Assembly: GCA_016196565.1 (NCBI GenBank)
Contig: JACPXK010000082.1
Coordinates: 1 to 60,234 of the forward strand
DNA length: 60,234 bases
Source of the DNA: Candidatus Omnitrophota bacterium
GTDB taxonomy: Bacteria; Omnitrophota; Omnitrophia; Omnitrophales; Aquincolibacteriaceae
Reading direction: 5' to 3'
Each line of letters opens with the position of its first letter. Position 1 is the first letter of the stretch. Positions 1 through 8,188 of the stretch are shown here, piece by piece. The notes below the pieces were generated by a model that ran no database searches, was not told the DNA's origin, and saw only the letters and a list, made by a program, of their open reading frames with translations. Made by a program: the position numbers and the translations under genes.

Positions 1-101
1 CCATGTTCTTGGCTCCTGGTAGGGTTGGGTTGATGCTTCTAACATCAACATTTTCCGTTTCTTAACGGCCAATCTTACTCGGAGCCTTTCTTCATTTCCA
101 A

Positions 102-3100
102 CTAAGAATAACATTCACTCGCTTTAATTTCTGCTTCACTTAAAAATTCAACGCCTTCAATTTGCCGTCCCAAATGCTCAAGCATACTTTCTGTAATCCT
201 GGCCATGGAACCCGACTCTTCTTTTGCTGGTACTCGCACTTCGGAGCGGGGAGAAAAAGGTAAGCTGGAAAACGCGGATTGACCCGCTATCTGTCTTCCT
301 GTATCATTTGCCAGTGGAGATAGAGAATGAGACTTAAAATCGTTTTGAAACGCGGTAGTGATGGCTATATTGTTGCGTCTGTCCCCTCCCTCCGGAGCTG
401 TTGGTCCCAAGGGCGGACCCGTCGTGAAGCCCTTCGGAACATTCGCGAGGCCATTCGGCTTTTTCTGTCTCCCGATCCCAGTGATGTTCGTCCCGGTAAG
501 GGCCGTGACGTCGTTAATCTTGCCATTTAATAAAAAATCTCCCTGCCTATGAAGCTCCCGCGCATTTCCGGCCGTGAGTTGGTTAAGGCCCTCAGTAGGG
601 CCGGCTATCTTCCGATCAGTCAACGGGGAAGTCATATCAAGCTCCGTCACACGGTTACTGGTTAAATCCTGATCGTGCCTGATCACCGGGAGCTTGACCG
701 CGGCACTCTGCATGGAATCCTGCATGATGCCGAAATCTCCACCACCAATTTCACGAACTTGATTTAATATCTTCCGCACTTCAGAGCGGGAGAATTTCTG
801 CTGCTGTTCATCCCGCTCAGGATCTATGACATCTCGTTTTAACTTTTCTTTGATGAAATTTTTAATAAACTCTTTCCAATCCGAGGATTCGCGATGACCT
901 TCCGAAGAATGTTCCTCGTCCTCAAACCGGCTGGTTTTTCGCACGGCACTCAGAGCCGCACTTGGTTCAAATCCCGCTTTATCCATAAGAGAAAGCGCGC
1001 TTAGATCCGCATGATCTTCGAGAAGAATGGTAGAATCCCCGCCTTCATATGAAACCCTATTTTTAAAAATGACTTGAGGGGGTTGAACACTCACTGCGGC
1101 TCCCTCATTTTTTGCTGTTTGAATCAGTTGTTGAGTATGGCCAAATTCATGACCGATGATATAAGCTAATTCGTCATCTGTAAGTTGCTCGGCATATTCC
1201 TCGCGTATAAATATTTGAGCCTCACCCCTTTTATTCATGGCCGCAAAAGCATCCGATGTGACCCACATAGACTCAAATTCCGTGCGGGCAAAAATCACAA
1301 CAGAAACATCTTCGATCTTTTCAAGTTTGAATCCCATCATCCGTTTAAACTGAGTTTTATAAGCCGCGCTATTGTCTTTTGCCGCTCCCACCACTTTTTG
1401 ATAAACATCGGATATTTTTCTCGCCAGTTTTTCATTCCGCGCTTCAGAACGGCGTTTGGGCGCTCCGGCCAATCTTAAACGCATTTGTGGAATCAAGTCC
1501 GCTCGAAGTTCGCTTTTTGCGGTAGGGGCGGCGGCGACACCCGCGGGAATGGCAGCGGGTTGAAATAATTTGAGGATGTTTTCTTCCGTGATTTGATTTT
1601 CGGATTTTAAATGGCGGAGGCCTTCGATAAAGCGGTTGATATTAGCTTCCCATTGATTCATGAATGCGTCGTTTTTATTTTCTGGCGCGGCTTCATCCAT
1701 AAAACGAGTGTATTGGCCGCTTTTTGCTAACCCGCCTGTTTTGGCGAGATCTCGAATGATTTCATCGCGCCAAGTTTTAAGGATTTTTCCGCGAGATTGC
1801 TTCGTCGCTCGTGCCTTATACTGCCCTCGCAGAGGGTCGCTCCTCGCAATGACGGTGGAGAGAAGCTTGTCCCTTGTCCCCCGGACAAAAGCGTTGTACA
1901 AATTGACTTTGCCGTTCCGTACTTCAAAATATTTCGCCCACGATACTTGGCCTTTCATCTGGTCCCGGTAATGGCTCTCGTCAGGAAGATGATTGATTTT
2001 GGGCATGATCAAGACATAAGAATTTCCTTGGGCCTTGAGTCTTTGAATTATTCCTTGGGTGTGAAATCCTCCGGCGATAAGAATTGACTTGTTCCCTTTT
2101 CGCATAAGATTTTTAAACATGGCTTCTTCACGCTTTTCGGCATTGTGGTAAAAATTAAGATGCGGCCATATGTTTTGGAAAAAAGTATCCTGTTTTATTT
2201 CGTCCCAATCTTCGCGGCTTAATTCAAGGCTTGCCAGACGCTCCATAAGTTCCAGCTTATGATTGGCGATATCCAATTTTCTTTCGCCGTCATTACGGAA
2301 AAGAGATTCTTTGACCCAACGGGAATATTTTTCAAGCTCCTCAAAAAGCTTTGTGCCCTGAATGTCCCTCATTCTTTTTTGATTCCTCATCAAGCGCTTC
2401 AATCGCTTGGAGAAACGCACAGATATTCGATATTGAGCAGAGAAATTTTCGAGAAAAAGGGCAAAGGCTTCGGGGCTTATTCTTGAAGTTTGGAATTGTT
2501 GATACTCTTGATTGAAAGCACGAAGGGCATGCGAGAGGGCCGGAGTTTTTTGCATGGCAAGTTTGGCCTTTATACGGCCGGCCATCTTCTTTACTTCCAT
2601 CTCAATCGAATTTTTGTTTTCGTTTTTCCGGGCGATTTCTTCCCATAAAACCGCCAATTCTGATCCTTTTTCCGGGGCCTGAACGCTAGCCAGATTTTCG
2701 AGCACTTCAAGAATATTCAATTTATCTTTTCGAAAGTCTTTCAGGGTACGGTCGACTTCCAGCAAATCCTTAGAATAAATCTTTGCCTTTTGTTTCTCTA
2801 AATCTTCGGAGAGCTTACCCAATTCTGCCTTAATTTTCGCCTCCCCTTCCATGGCATCGAGAAAATAACGCAAACCTTCTTCATATAAATCCCAGTCTTC
2901 GATGCCGCGATAAACCGAACTCGATGGATTGAAAATGGCGGCGGCTGTGGTTCCGGCGAGTTCTCCGCGTTCGGAATATTCATTCAAAACCTTTTTCAAC
3001 AATTCCTGGTCCGGAAAACTTTTGAAGATTTGCGAATCAAGATCGGAAGAGGCCCCCTCTAAGGCGACGAATTTCACCCCGTGTTTTTGTTGAAAGAAAT

Positions 3101-3395
3101 CGATGAGCCCTTGAATGCTACGCTGGGCATCGGGAATGGCATGGGCATCTTGAATCAAAATAACGGCCGGGGCCTGGGAAGAAGATTCGTAGATTTCTTG
3201 AACTGTTCCTAACTCATCAGGCACCGTGACGTTATAAAGGCCGATCGAAGCATGTTCTGCGGTCTCTTGAGCCGGCGCGATAAACTGAGCATGAAGAGGA
3301 AAGGGTAGGGAAAAAGTAATGACGGTGACGATCGCGGCAAGCTTAAAGATGAAGGGCCGTCTTTGGGGGAAAAGTTTAATGTCCATGGGCACCAT
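102..3395 (-). CDS. Large secreted ChaN-like / HEFGH metallopeptidase-like protein
   Basis: This 1097-residue protein opens with a hydrophobic export signal ending near HAQ at residue 37. Residues about 75-455 resemble the ChaN/Tiki-like fold, with IQDAH near 81-85, ALEGA near 111 and IAGGFH near 443. A second part carries HEFGH at 749-753, the gluzincin zinc site, followed by a plausible third-ligand region EGGDSTILLEDHADL. It may be a secreted or periplasmic protease; the substrate is unknown. Residues 515-534 are encoded by an inserted palindromic repeat, and residues about 877-1023 lie antisense to a hicBA remnant, so the C-terminal quarter may not be native. The motif [RK]SE-x-R recurs four times. 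The gene overlaps the upstream HTH gene by 20 bp. Domain calls are moderate; the overall role is unknown. Confidence 0.75.
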   Translation of the reverse strand: MVPMDIKLFPQRRPFIFKLAAIVTVITFSLPFPLHAQFIAPAQETAEHASIGLYNVTVPDELGTVQEIYESSSQAPAVILIQDAHAIPDAQRSIQGLIDFFQQKHGVKFVALEGASSDLDSQIFKSFPDQELLKKVLNEYSERGELAGTTAAAIFNPSSSVYRGIEDWDLYEEGLRYFLDAMEGEAKIKAELGKLSEDLEKQKAKIYSKDLLEVDRTLKDFRKDKLNILEVLENLASVQAPEKGSELAVLWEEIARKNENKNSIEMEVKKMAGRIKAKLAMQKTPALSHALRAFNQEYQQFQTSRISPEAFALFLENFSAQYRISVRFSKRLKRLMRNQKRMRDIQGTKLFEELEKYSRWVKESLFRNDGERKLDIANHKLELMERLASLELSREDWDEIKQDTFFQNIWPHLNFYHNAEKREEAMFKNLMRKGNKSILIAGGFHTQGIIQRLKAQGNSYVLIMPKINHLPDESHYRDQMKGQVSWAKYFEVRNGKVNLYNAFVRGTRDKLLSTVIARSDPLRGQYKARATKQSRGKILKTWRDEIIRDLAKTGGLAKSGQYTRFMDEAAPENKNDAFMNQWEANINRFIEGLRHLKSENQITEENILKLFQPAAIPAGVAAAPTAKSELRADLIPQMRLRLAGAPKRRSEARNEKLARKISDVYQKVVGAAKDNSAAYKTQFKRMMGFKLEKIEDVSVVIFARTEFESMWVTSDAFAAMNKRGEAQIFIREEYAEQLTDDELAYIIGHEFGHTQQLIQTAKNEGAAVSVQPPQVIFKNRVSYEGGDSTILLEDHADLSALSLMDKAGFEPSAALSAVRKTSRFEDEEHSSEGHRESSDWKEFIKNFIKEKLKRDVIDPERDEQQQKFSRSEVRKILNQVREIGGGDFGIMQDSMQSAAVKLPVIRHDQDLTSNRVTELDMTSPLTDRKIAGPTEGLNQLTAGNARELHRQGDFLLNGKINDVTALTGTNITGIGRQKKPNGLANVPKGFTTGPPLGPTAPEGGDRRNNIAITTAFQNDFKSHSLSPLANDTGRQIAGQSAFSSLPFSPRSEVRVPAKEESGSMARITESMLEHLGRQIEGVEFLSEAEIKASECYS
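327..530 (+). CDS. hicB: HicB-like antitoxin
   Basis: The 67-residue product has the compact HicB/UPF0150 pattern: MRLKIVLKRGSDGYIVASVP, then a short loop, then EALRNIREAIRLFL, the beta-strand core and helix of the HicB partial RNase-H fold. HicB antitoxins neutralise the HicA mRNA interferase. The gene is followed 18 bp later by a hicA-like frame with a stop codon in it. It has no C-terminal DNA-binding extension, so autoregulation is not evident. The opposite strand is an open frame of the large secreted protein, so only one strand is likely to be under strong coding selection here. The HicB assignment rests on pattern recognition and the hicA neighbour. Confidence 0.7.
   Translation: MRLKIVLKRGSDGYIVASVPSLRSCWSQGRTRREALRNIREAIRLFLSPDPSDVRPGKGRDVVNLAI
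549..767 (+). pseudogene. hicA: HicA-like mRNA interferase, interrupted by an in-frame TAA
   Basis: Translation from ATG 549 gives MKLPRISGRELVKALSRAGY followed by QRGSHIKLRH, the classic HicA double-stranded RNA-binding fold with its catalytic histidine in GSH. The frame hits TAA at 663-665, exactly where a HicA would continue. Past the stop the same frame reads ILIVPDHRELDRGTLHGILH and ends at TAA 765-767, the usual HicA C-terminal half. One substitution (AAA to TAA, for example) would explain the break. Total length, about 72 codons, fits HicA. The toxin is therefore probably dead, consistent with a fossil module. Confidence 0.75.
1793..1853. repeat. Palindromic dispersed repeat inside the large gene
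   Basis: The stretch runs from GATTGCTTCGTCG to CGCTCCTCGCAATGACG, with complementary ends ATTGC and GCAAT, and is related to the intergenic copy at 10003-10039. Read on the minus strand it is in frame and encodes VIARSDP...ARATKQS, the peptide signature commonly produced when this repeat family lands in a gene. It lies between the ChaN-like and HEFGH parts, presumably in a tolerant linker. Confidence 0.75.
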
Positions 3396-3576
3396 TTCCT
3401 CTCAAATAATCCAGGATTTCCTGTTCGAGAAAACGCCAATGCTTGCCGAATTTCGCCCCTTTGATTTTTCCCCTTTGGGCAAGATAATAAATCGTGGAGA
3501 CAGAAATATTCAAAAAGTCGCTGACTTCCTGAATATTCATCACCCGATTTGTATTTTCATGGCTGCCGGTATTCAC
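3376..3576 (-). CDS. Small excisionase/MerR-type helix-turn-helix protein
   Basis: The 66-residue frame contains MNIQEVSDFLNISVSTIYYL then RGKIKGAKFGKHWRF and EQEILDYL, the winged HTH_17 pattern of excisionase-like DNA-binding proteins (HTH about residues 13-58). The long form starts at GTG 3576; ATG 3540 (MNIQEV) gives a 54-residue protein that still holds the whole domain, and I cannot decide between them. Its last 20 bp overlap the start of the large secreted protein, implying translational coupling. It may regulate that gene; no recombinase is nearby to support an excisionase role. Confidence 0.75.
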   Translation of the reverse strand: MNTGSHENTNRVMNIQEVSDFLNISVSTIYYLAQRGKIKGAKFGKHWRFLEQEILDYLRGNGAHGH

Positions 3577-3720
3577 AGATGCTCCCCATTCTTAACAGTT
3601 GCTGCAAAGTTGAGAAAAGATCGAACACGTATTCTCCTCTGACAAATCGAACGATTAAAGGAAAGGGCCCGAATTCAAGCCTGCTATTTTATGCTATATA
3701 TTGAAAGGAGCGCTAGAGTT

Positions 3721-4979
3721 GTGATACCCTTCGGCATGTCATTTTCTATTCTTATTCTCCTGCTGGTTTTTCTCCTTATTGCCGTTCGTCAAGTGGGCCG
3801 TTTCCGGCTTCAAATTTGGCAGATTATGGGGGCCGGGGCTTTGGCGGTTTTGGTCACGGGGCAAATCTCCCCGGTTCAGGCGATAAATGCCGTTGATACG
3901 GACGTTATGCTTTTTCTTTTCGGAATGTTCACGGTGGGAACGGCACTTGAAGAAAGCGGTTATCTTTCGCATTTATCCTATCAACTTTTCCGAAGGGCAA
4001 GAACCAGCGAAGGACTTCTTCTTTATATTCTTTTCGGCATGGGATTTCTTTCCGCTTTTCTAATGAATGATACCCTTGCCATCATCGGAACACCGGTGGT
4101 TTTACTTCTGGCCAAAAGACATCAAATTCCGGCGAAGGCATTTCTTTTGGCCCTTGCTTTTGCCGTGACCACAGGAAGCGTCATGAGTCCGATCGGAAAT
4201 CCCCAGAATCTTTTAATCGCCCTTCATTCGGGCATGGAAAACCCTTTTATTTTATTTTATTTTTGCGGGCGCTCTTCATTCCCACATTCATCAATCTTCT
4301 TGTGACATTTTTTCTTCTTAAATGGTTTTATCCCGGACATTTCGGAAAAAAACGCCTGGATCACGACATTCCTCCAAAAATTTCGGACCATGAGCTCGCC
4401 CTTCTTTCAAAAATCTCTCTGGGAATGATTTTGATTCTCGTATTCGTTAAAATCGCTTTAAGCCTTTTTCAATATACGGATTTACTTTCGCTTACTTCGA
4501 TCGCTCTCGTTGCCGCCTTTCCTATTCTTGCCTTTTCTAAAAACAGGCGGACGGTTATCGCAAAAATCGATTGGCATACGCTGATTTTTTTCGCGGCCAT
4601 GTTTGTTTTAATGCAAAGCGTTTGGCTTTCGAATTTCTTCCAAGATTTTTTCACCCAAATGAAATTAGATTTAAGCAATACGAGCGTCATTCTTGCTTTA
4701 AGCATTCTTTTAAGTCAGGTAATTTCCAATGTGCCGCTGGTGGCTTTGTACCTTCCGCTCCTGACTCAAGCTGGAGGTTCCAATCATGAAATGCTGGCTT
4801 TAGCGGCCGGAAGCACCATTGCCGGAAATCTGCTTATTCTTGGTGCCGCCAGTAATGTCATCATCATTCAAAATGCCGAAAAAAAATCCGGCGAAACCAT
4901 CACCTTTTTTGAATTCGCCCGTATCGGCATTCCGCTTACCCTGACCAATGCCTTCATCTACTGGCTTTTTTTGAAGTAA
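3721..4979 (+). pseudogene. Ion permease of the ArsB/NhaD-SLC13 (IT) type, frameshifted
   Basis: Two overlapping frames together encode one multi-pass permease. The first (to 4305) carries the N-terminal helices and SPIGNPQN, the GNPxN re-entrant motif of the ion transporter superfamily; the second (from about 4263) carries the C-terminal helices with SNVPLVALYLPLL, its symmetric counterpart. Continuity breaks within the T-rich run near 4245-4266, where one added base restores a single product. A GTG at 3721 follows AAAGGAG at 3704-3710 and is a better start than ATG 3691. Substrate is unknown (arsenite, dicarboxylate and Na+/H+ relatives share this fold). The break could be real, an assembly indel, or programmed slippage. 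Confidence 0.75.
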
Positions 4980-4996
4980 ACGGTAGAATACGCCCC

Positions 4997-5731
4997 ATGC
5001 CCAACATTCTTGCCATAGAAACTTCAAGCCCACTGCTCAGCATCGCCTTAAAAACCCGCAAAGGCCGCATCTTCGAAAAAAGTTTAGAGGGCTATTACAA
5101 ACACGGCGAAAACATTCTCGTTTTCATCGATCAGCTTCTGAAAAAAGCCCACCTCAAAATGAAGGACATCGATATTTTTTTAATCGGACGTGGACCGGGG
5201 TCTTTTACCGGACTCCGTGTGGGATTCGCCACCCTCAAAGGATTTCTTGCCGCCCGCAAAAAACCTTGTTACGGGGCACTCAGCCTCGACATTATCGCCC
5301 AAGGCATTGATTTGCCGGAAGGTTCACGGCTCGGGGTTTTGCTCGATGCCCGCCGTGAAAAAATTTATGCCCGGATTTATGAACGCCGAAAAAATCAATG
5401 GAAGGCTAAGAAAAAACCGGGAGTGTGGTCGGTGGAAGAATTAACCGGCGAATTTCCCGGAGAAATTCATTTGGCCGGTGACGGTCTCCAACGTTACGGC
5501 GAAGAAATCAAAAAAAGTAGCGTCAAAAGGTACCAGGTACCTTTTGGCGGAAATAGAAAAATTCATTTTTTATCCGAAAGTTCGTGGTATCCTACGGCAT
5601 CCCATTTGATCGAGCTGTTTGAGGCGGGCAAAACGGTGCAAAAACTGGAAAAACCCAAGGATTTTATTCCCCTTTATTTCCGCCTGACTGAAGCCGAAGA
5701 AAAAAGAAGAGAACATGCCGCCACTTGTTGA
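4997..5731 (+). CDS. tsaB: tRNA threonylcarbamoyladenosine biosynthesis protein TsaB
   Basis: The 244-residue protein has the ASKHA-fold features of TsaB (YeaZ): ILAIETSSPLLSIAL at the N-terminus and GRGPGSFTGLRVGFATLKGF at 64-83. TsaB scaffolds TsaD and TsaE in making the t6A modification of ANN-decoding tRNAs in the cytoplasm. Residues 177-183 (KRYQVPF) are encoded by a palindromic repeat, an insertion in the less conserved C-terminal half that keeps the frame. The gene overlaps alr by 17 bp, so the operon tsaB-alr-birA-coaX is translationally coupled. Confidence 0.93.
   Translation: MPNILAIETSSPLLSIALKTRKGRIFEKSLEGYYKHGENILVFIDQLLKKAHLKMKDIDIFLIGRGPGSFTGLRVGFATLKGFLAARKKPCYGALSLDIIAQGIDLPEGSRLGVLLDARREKIYARIYERRKNQWKAKKKPGVWSVEELTGEFPGEIHLAGDGLQRYGEEIKKSSVKRYQVPFGGNRKIHFLSESSWYPTASHLIELFEAGKTVQKLEKPKDFIPLYFRLTEAEEKRREHAATC
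5525..5545. repeat. 21-bp palindrome (GGTACC-A-GGTACC core) within tsaB
   Basis: The core GGTACCAGGTACC is flanked by AAAA and TTTT, giving a perfect palindrome around a central A. The identical 21-bp sequence occurs at 12204-12224 after groEL2. Here it is in frame in tsaB and encodes KRYQVPF. Confidence 0.85.
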
Positions 5732-6848
5732 ATCCGAGCGTCAGTCCCAGCACGGGACTTGGATTGAGATTGACCGCGAAAGGCTTTTGTCCAATCTTGT
5801 CACCCTGAAAGGACAAAGCGCCCCTTTTGCCGATGTGATTGCCATGATCAAGGCCAATGGCTATGGCCATGGCCTCCTGGAAATCGCCAAACCCCTGGAC
5901 GGATCGGTAAGTTTTTTCGGTGTTTCCTCGGTCCGTGAGGCTTTGACCCTTAAAGAACATCAAATCCGCAGTTCGATTTTGATCGTCGGACGTCTTTTTC
6001 CCCATGAAATCCCCGCGGTTTTAACCGAGGGGATCAGCCTCAGTGTTTCGAGCCTGGAAGAAGCCCGCGAGATCGCTTTAGCTTCCGAAAAAAACTTCCG
6101 GGCCACCCCTATTCATATTAAGGTGGATACCGGCATGGGACGGCTCGGCATTCCCTTGGTCCAGGCTATGGGCGAAATCGAAAAAATCAATAAACTTCCG
6201 GGAATTATCCTGGAGGGAATTTATACTCACTTCCCTACGGCAGAACGTGAAGATGGATTTATGTCCACCCAAGTCCGGGATTTTTCCATGATGCTGGAAT
6301 CCCTGGAAAGAAAAGGCATTACTTTCCGCTACCGTCACGGCGCCAACAGTGCCGGCAGCCTTAAAATCCATACACCCATTCTCAATTTAATACGGCCGGG
6401 AATTATGCTTTATGGCATTTATCCCGATCCCTCCTTAAAGGAAATCGCAAGCGTGCTTCCCGTTCTTTCCCTGAAAAGCAAAATTCTATTCCTCAAATCC
6501 CTTAAACCCGGAGACTCTGCCGGCTACGGCCGTGATTTTGTGGCTGATAAGCCGACCACAATCGCCCTTCTTCCTATCGGTTACAGCCACGGTTATCCAT
6601 GGCGGCTTTCGAATAAGTCCTGGGTGATTTACCGGGGAAAGAAATTTCCTTTGGCAGGACGAGTTTCCATGGATTATCTGGCTTTTGATTTGCAGGATAC
6701 CCATGCCAGCATCGGTGATGAAGTGACTTTGATCGGTGAAGACGGAACCGAATCGATTCAGGCTGAAGATCTTGCCCAGTGGGCCGGCACCAGTGTTTAT
6801 GAAATCATTACCGGACTTGACTGCCGCCTTCCCCGCTTCTGTCGATGA
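5715..6848 (+). CDS. alr: Alanine racemase
   Basis: The 377-residue protein is a full-length fold-III PLP racemase converting L- to D-alanine for peptidoglycan. The PLP lysine is K46 in AMIKANGYGHG; the catalytic tyrosine of the partner subunit is Y271 in SAGYGRD; the C-terminal beta domain has RVSMDYLAFDL. The usual KANAYGHG is KANGYGHG here, a mild change. The start overlaps the end of tsaB and a short N-terminal extension (PPLVESERQSQHG) precedes the barrel, as expected when genes overlap. birA follows after 12 bp. Confidence 0.95.
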   Translation: MPPLVESERQSQHGTWIEIDRERLLSNLVTLKGQSAPFADVIAMIKANGYGHGLLEIAKPLDGSVSFFGVSSVREALTLKEHQIRSSILIVGRLFPHEIPAVLTEGISLSVSSLEEAREIALASEKNFRATPIHIKVDTGMGRLGIPLVQAMGEIEKINKLPGIILEGIYTHFPTAEREDGFMSTQVRDFSMMLESLERKGITFRYRHGANSAGSLKIHTPILNLIRPGIMLYGIYPDPSLKEIASVLPVLSLKSKILFLKSLKPGDSAGYGRDFVADKPTTIALLPIGYSHGYPWRLSNKSWVIYRGKKFPLAGRVSMDYLAFDLQDTHASIGDEVTLIGEDGTESIQAEDLAQWAGTSVYEIITGLDCRLPRFCR

Positions 6849-6860
6849 AATGCAATCCCG

Positions 6861-7433
6861 ATGAAATTTAAAGTTCATCATTTTGAAGAAGTAACCTCCA
6901 CCAATTCCCTTGCCCGCGACTATGCCGCTCAAGGTGCGCCTGAAGGAACTGTACTGGTAGCCCAATATCAAAGTGAAGGACGGGGAAAACCCGGAAGAAA
7001 ATGGCTTTCTCCGGCCGGAAAAAATCTTCTTTTCTCCCTTCTTCTGAGACCTCAAATCCCCGTTCACCGGGCTCCGGGTCTGACTCAAATTGCCTGCCGC
7101 TCTGTGGCGAGCGTCTTGAAAGATAAGTATGGGGTGGAATCCCGTTTTAAAAGACCCAATGACATTTTGGTGAAAGGGAGTAAAATTTGCGGCGTACTGG
7201 TGGAGTCGTCCTCCAAAGGCGGGCAACTGGAAAATGTCATTATCGGAATCGGCCTCAATGTGAATTCTCCGGCAGAAGAATTGATTGAGGGCGCCACCTC
7301 CATGCTGGAAGTACTGGGGCGAAAGACGAATCGCCATAAAATACTCGAGGAAATACTGAAGCAGCTAAAAAAGGACCTGTCCCCATTAGGGACAGTCCCC
7401 ACTGGGGACTGTCCCTCGGTGAAAATGCCATGA
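6861..7433 (+). CDS. birA: Biotin--protein ligase, catalytic domain only
   Basis: The 190-residue protein has the BPL catalytic core: TSTNSLARD, then SEGRGKPGRKWLSPAG (biotinyl-AMP glycine/arginine loop), RPNDILV and KICGVLVE, then IGIGLNVN. It would biotinylate acetyl-CoA carboxylase-type carrier domains. There is no N-terminal HTH, so it is not a repressor. The final residues after LKQLKKDL (about SPLGTVPTGDCPSVKMP) are encoded by a palindromic repeat, and the small SH3-like C-terminal domain normal in this family is missing. The repeat may have truncated the gene. The stop overlaps the coaX start (ATGA). Confidence 0.9.
   Translation: MKFKVHHFEEVTSTNSLARDYAAQGAPEGTVLVAQYQSEGRGKPGRKWLSPAGKNLLFSLLLRPQIPVHRAPGLTQIACRSVASVLKDKYGVESRFKRPNDILVKGSKICGVLVESSSKGGQLENVIIGIGLNVNSPAEELIEGATSMLEVLGRKTNRHKILEEILKQLKKDLSPLGTVPTGDCPSVKMP
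7388..7416. repeat. 29-bp palindrome at the 3' end of birA
   Basis: Arms AGGGACAGTCCCC and GGGGACTGTCCCT are exact reverse complements around a central ACT. The element supplies the last codons of birA before the coaX overlap and belongs to the same style of short, perfect, odd-centred palindromes as those at 5525, 8189 and 12204. Confidence 0.85.
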
Positions 7434-8179
7434 TTATCTTAATCGATGTCGGAAATACGGCCCTTACCTATGGAGTTTATGAAGGTGGGAGGTTTCTTTC
7501 CTATGGATCCAAGGTACATAGTAATATCCCAAAATTAGTCAAATATTGTACTAAAAGTGGGAATAATAAATCGTTTAATGTCGTTATAAGCTCTGTCGTC
7601 CCAAAAATAACTTCAATTATTAAGAAATCATTCAAAAGGGCTAAAGGCTGCAAAGTATGGGTTGCCGGCGAGAACTTGCCTATCCCTATTAATCATAAGT
7701 ATAAGGAATTCAATAAGTTAGGCCGTGACCGGGCAGTCAATCTTTACGGCGCTTTGAGAATTCACCGCCCTCCCATGCTGGTAATCGATTACGGAACTGC
7801 GGTCACCTTTGATTATTTATCCCCCCAAGGGGTGTTTGAAGGCGGAATGATTATTCCCGGCCCGGAAATCTCTTTCCAAGCTTTACTTCAAAGGGCGGCT
7901 TTGATTCCTAAAACCATAAGACTTCCCAAGAAATCGCCATCCTTTTTAGGAAGAAGTACTTACGACTGTATCAAAGCGGGAATACTTGAGGGGTATGGCG
8001 CCATGACCGACGGTCTGATTGAGCTTTTCCGCAAGCGTTTCGGTAAAAATTTGCGCGTTCTTGCTACGGGCGGTTTTGCTCAGCACCTAGCCCCCTATTG
8101 CCATTCTATTAATATTAAAGATTCCAAACATTCCCTTAAATCCCTGCTCATCCTCTTTAAGGATTATCGCTCCAGGTAG
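7430..8179 (+). CDS. coaX: Type III pantothenate kinase
   Basis: The 249-residue protein starts MIILIDVGNTALTYGVY, the phosphate-binding DxGNT loop of CoaX. It has LGRDRAVNLYGAL (pantothenate and dimer contacts) and VIDYGTAVTFDYL in the middle, and an ATGGF motif near the end, as in ASKHA kinases. CoaX makes 4'-phosphopantothenate in the first step of CoA synthesis and is resistant to CoA feedback. The ATG overlaps the birA stop by four bases; birA-coaX adjacency is common in bacteria. The stretch 7490-7760 is more A/T-rich in codon choice than the neighbours. Confidence 0.93.
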   Translation: MIILIDVGNTALTYGVYEGGRFLSYGSKVHSNIPKLVKYCTKSGNNKSFNVVISSVVPKITSIIKKSFKRAKGCKVWVAGENLPIPINHKYKEFNKLGRDRAVNLYGALRIHRPPMLVIDYGTAVTFDYLSPQGVFEGGMIIPGPEISFQALLQRAALIPKTIRLPKKSPSFLGRSTYDCIKAGILEGYGAMTDGLIELFRKRFGKNLRVLATGGFAQHLAPYCHSINIKDSKHSLKSLLILFKDYRSR

Positions 8180-8188
8180 CCTGGCACC

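Larger units (their letters stand above)
235..794. repeat. Imperfect direct repeats flanking the hicBA remnant
   Basis: A motif of about 20 bp starting CGCACTTC and continuing GAGCGGG then AGAA occurs at 235-255 and again at 775-794, with one substitution and one indel between copies. The two copies bracket the hicBA remnant. On the minus strand each copy encodes an RSEVR peptide, and a weaker third version occurs near 1436. They may be recombination or insertion boundaries, or simply a repeated peptide motif of the large protein. Confidence 0.6.

Noticed and set aside
955..985. GGTTCAAATCCCG, resembling a tRNA T-loop
   Set aside because: It is inside a long coding frame and has no acceptor or anticodon stems around it.
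1660..1971. Plus-strand frame over the large gene
   Set aside because: It is created by the palindromic repeat and is the shadow of the minus-strand coding frame.
4240..4310. Programmed -1 frameshift in the permease
   Set aside because: No clear heptamer followed by a stable stem is seen; a missing base in a T run is simpler. I leave it open only as a test.
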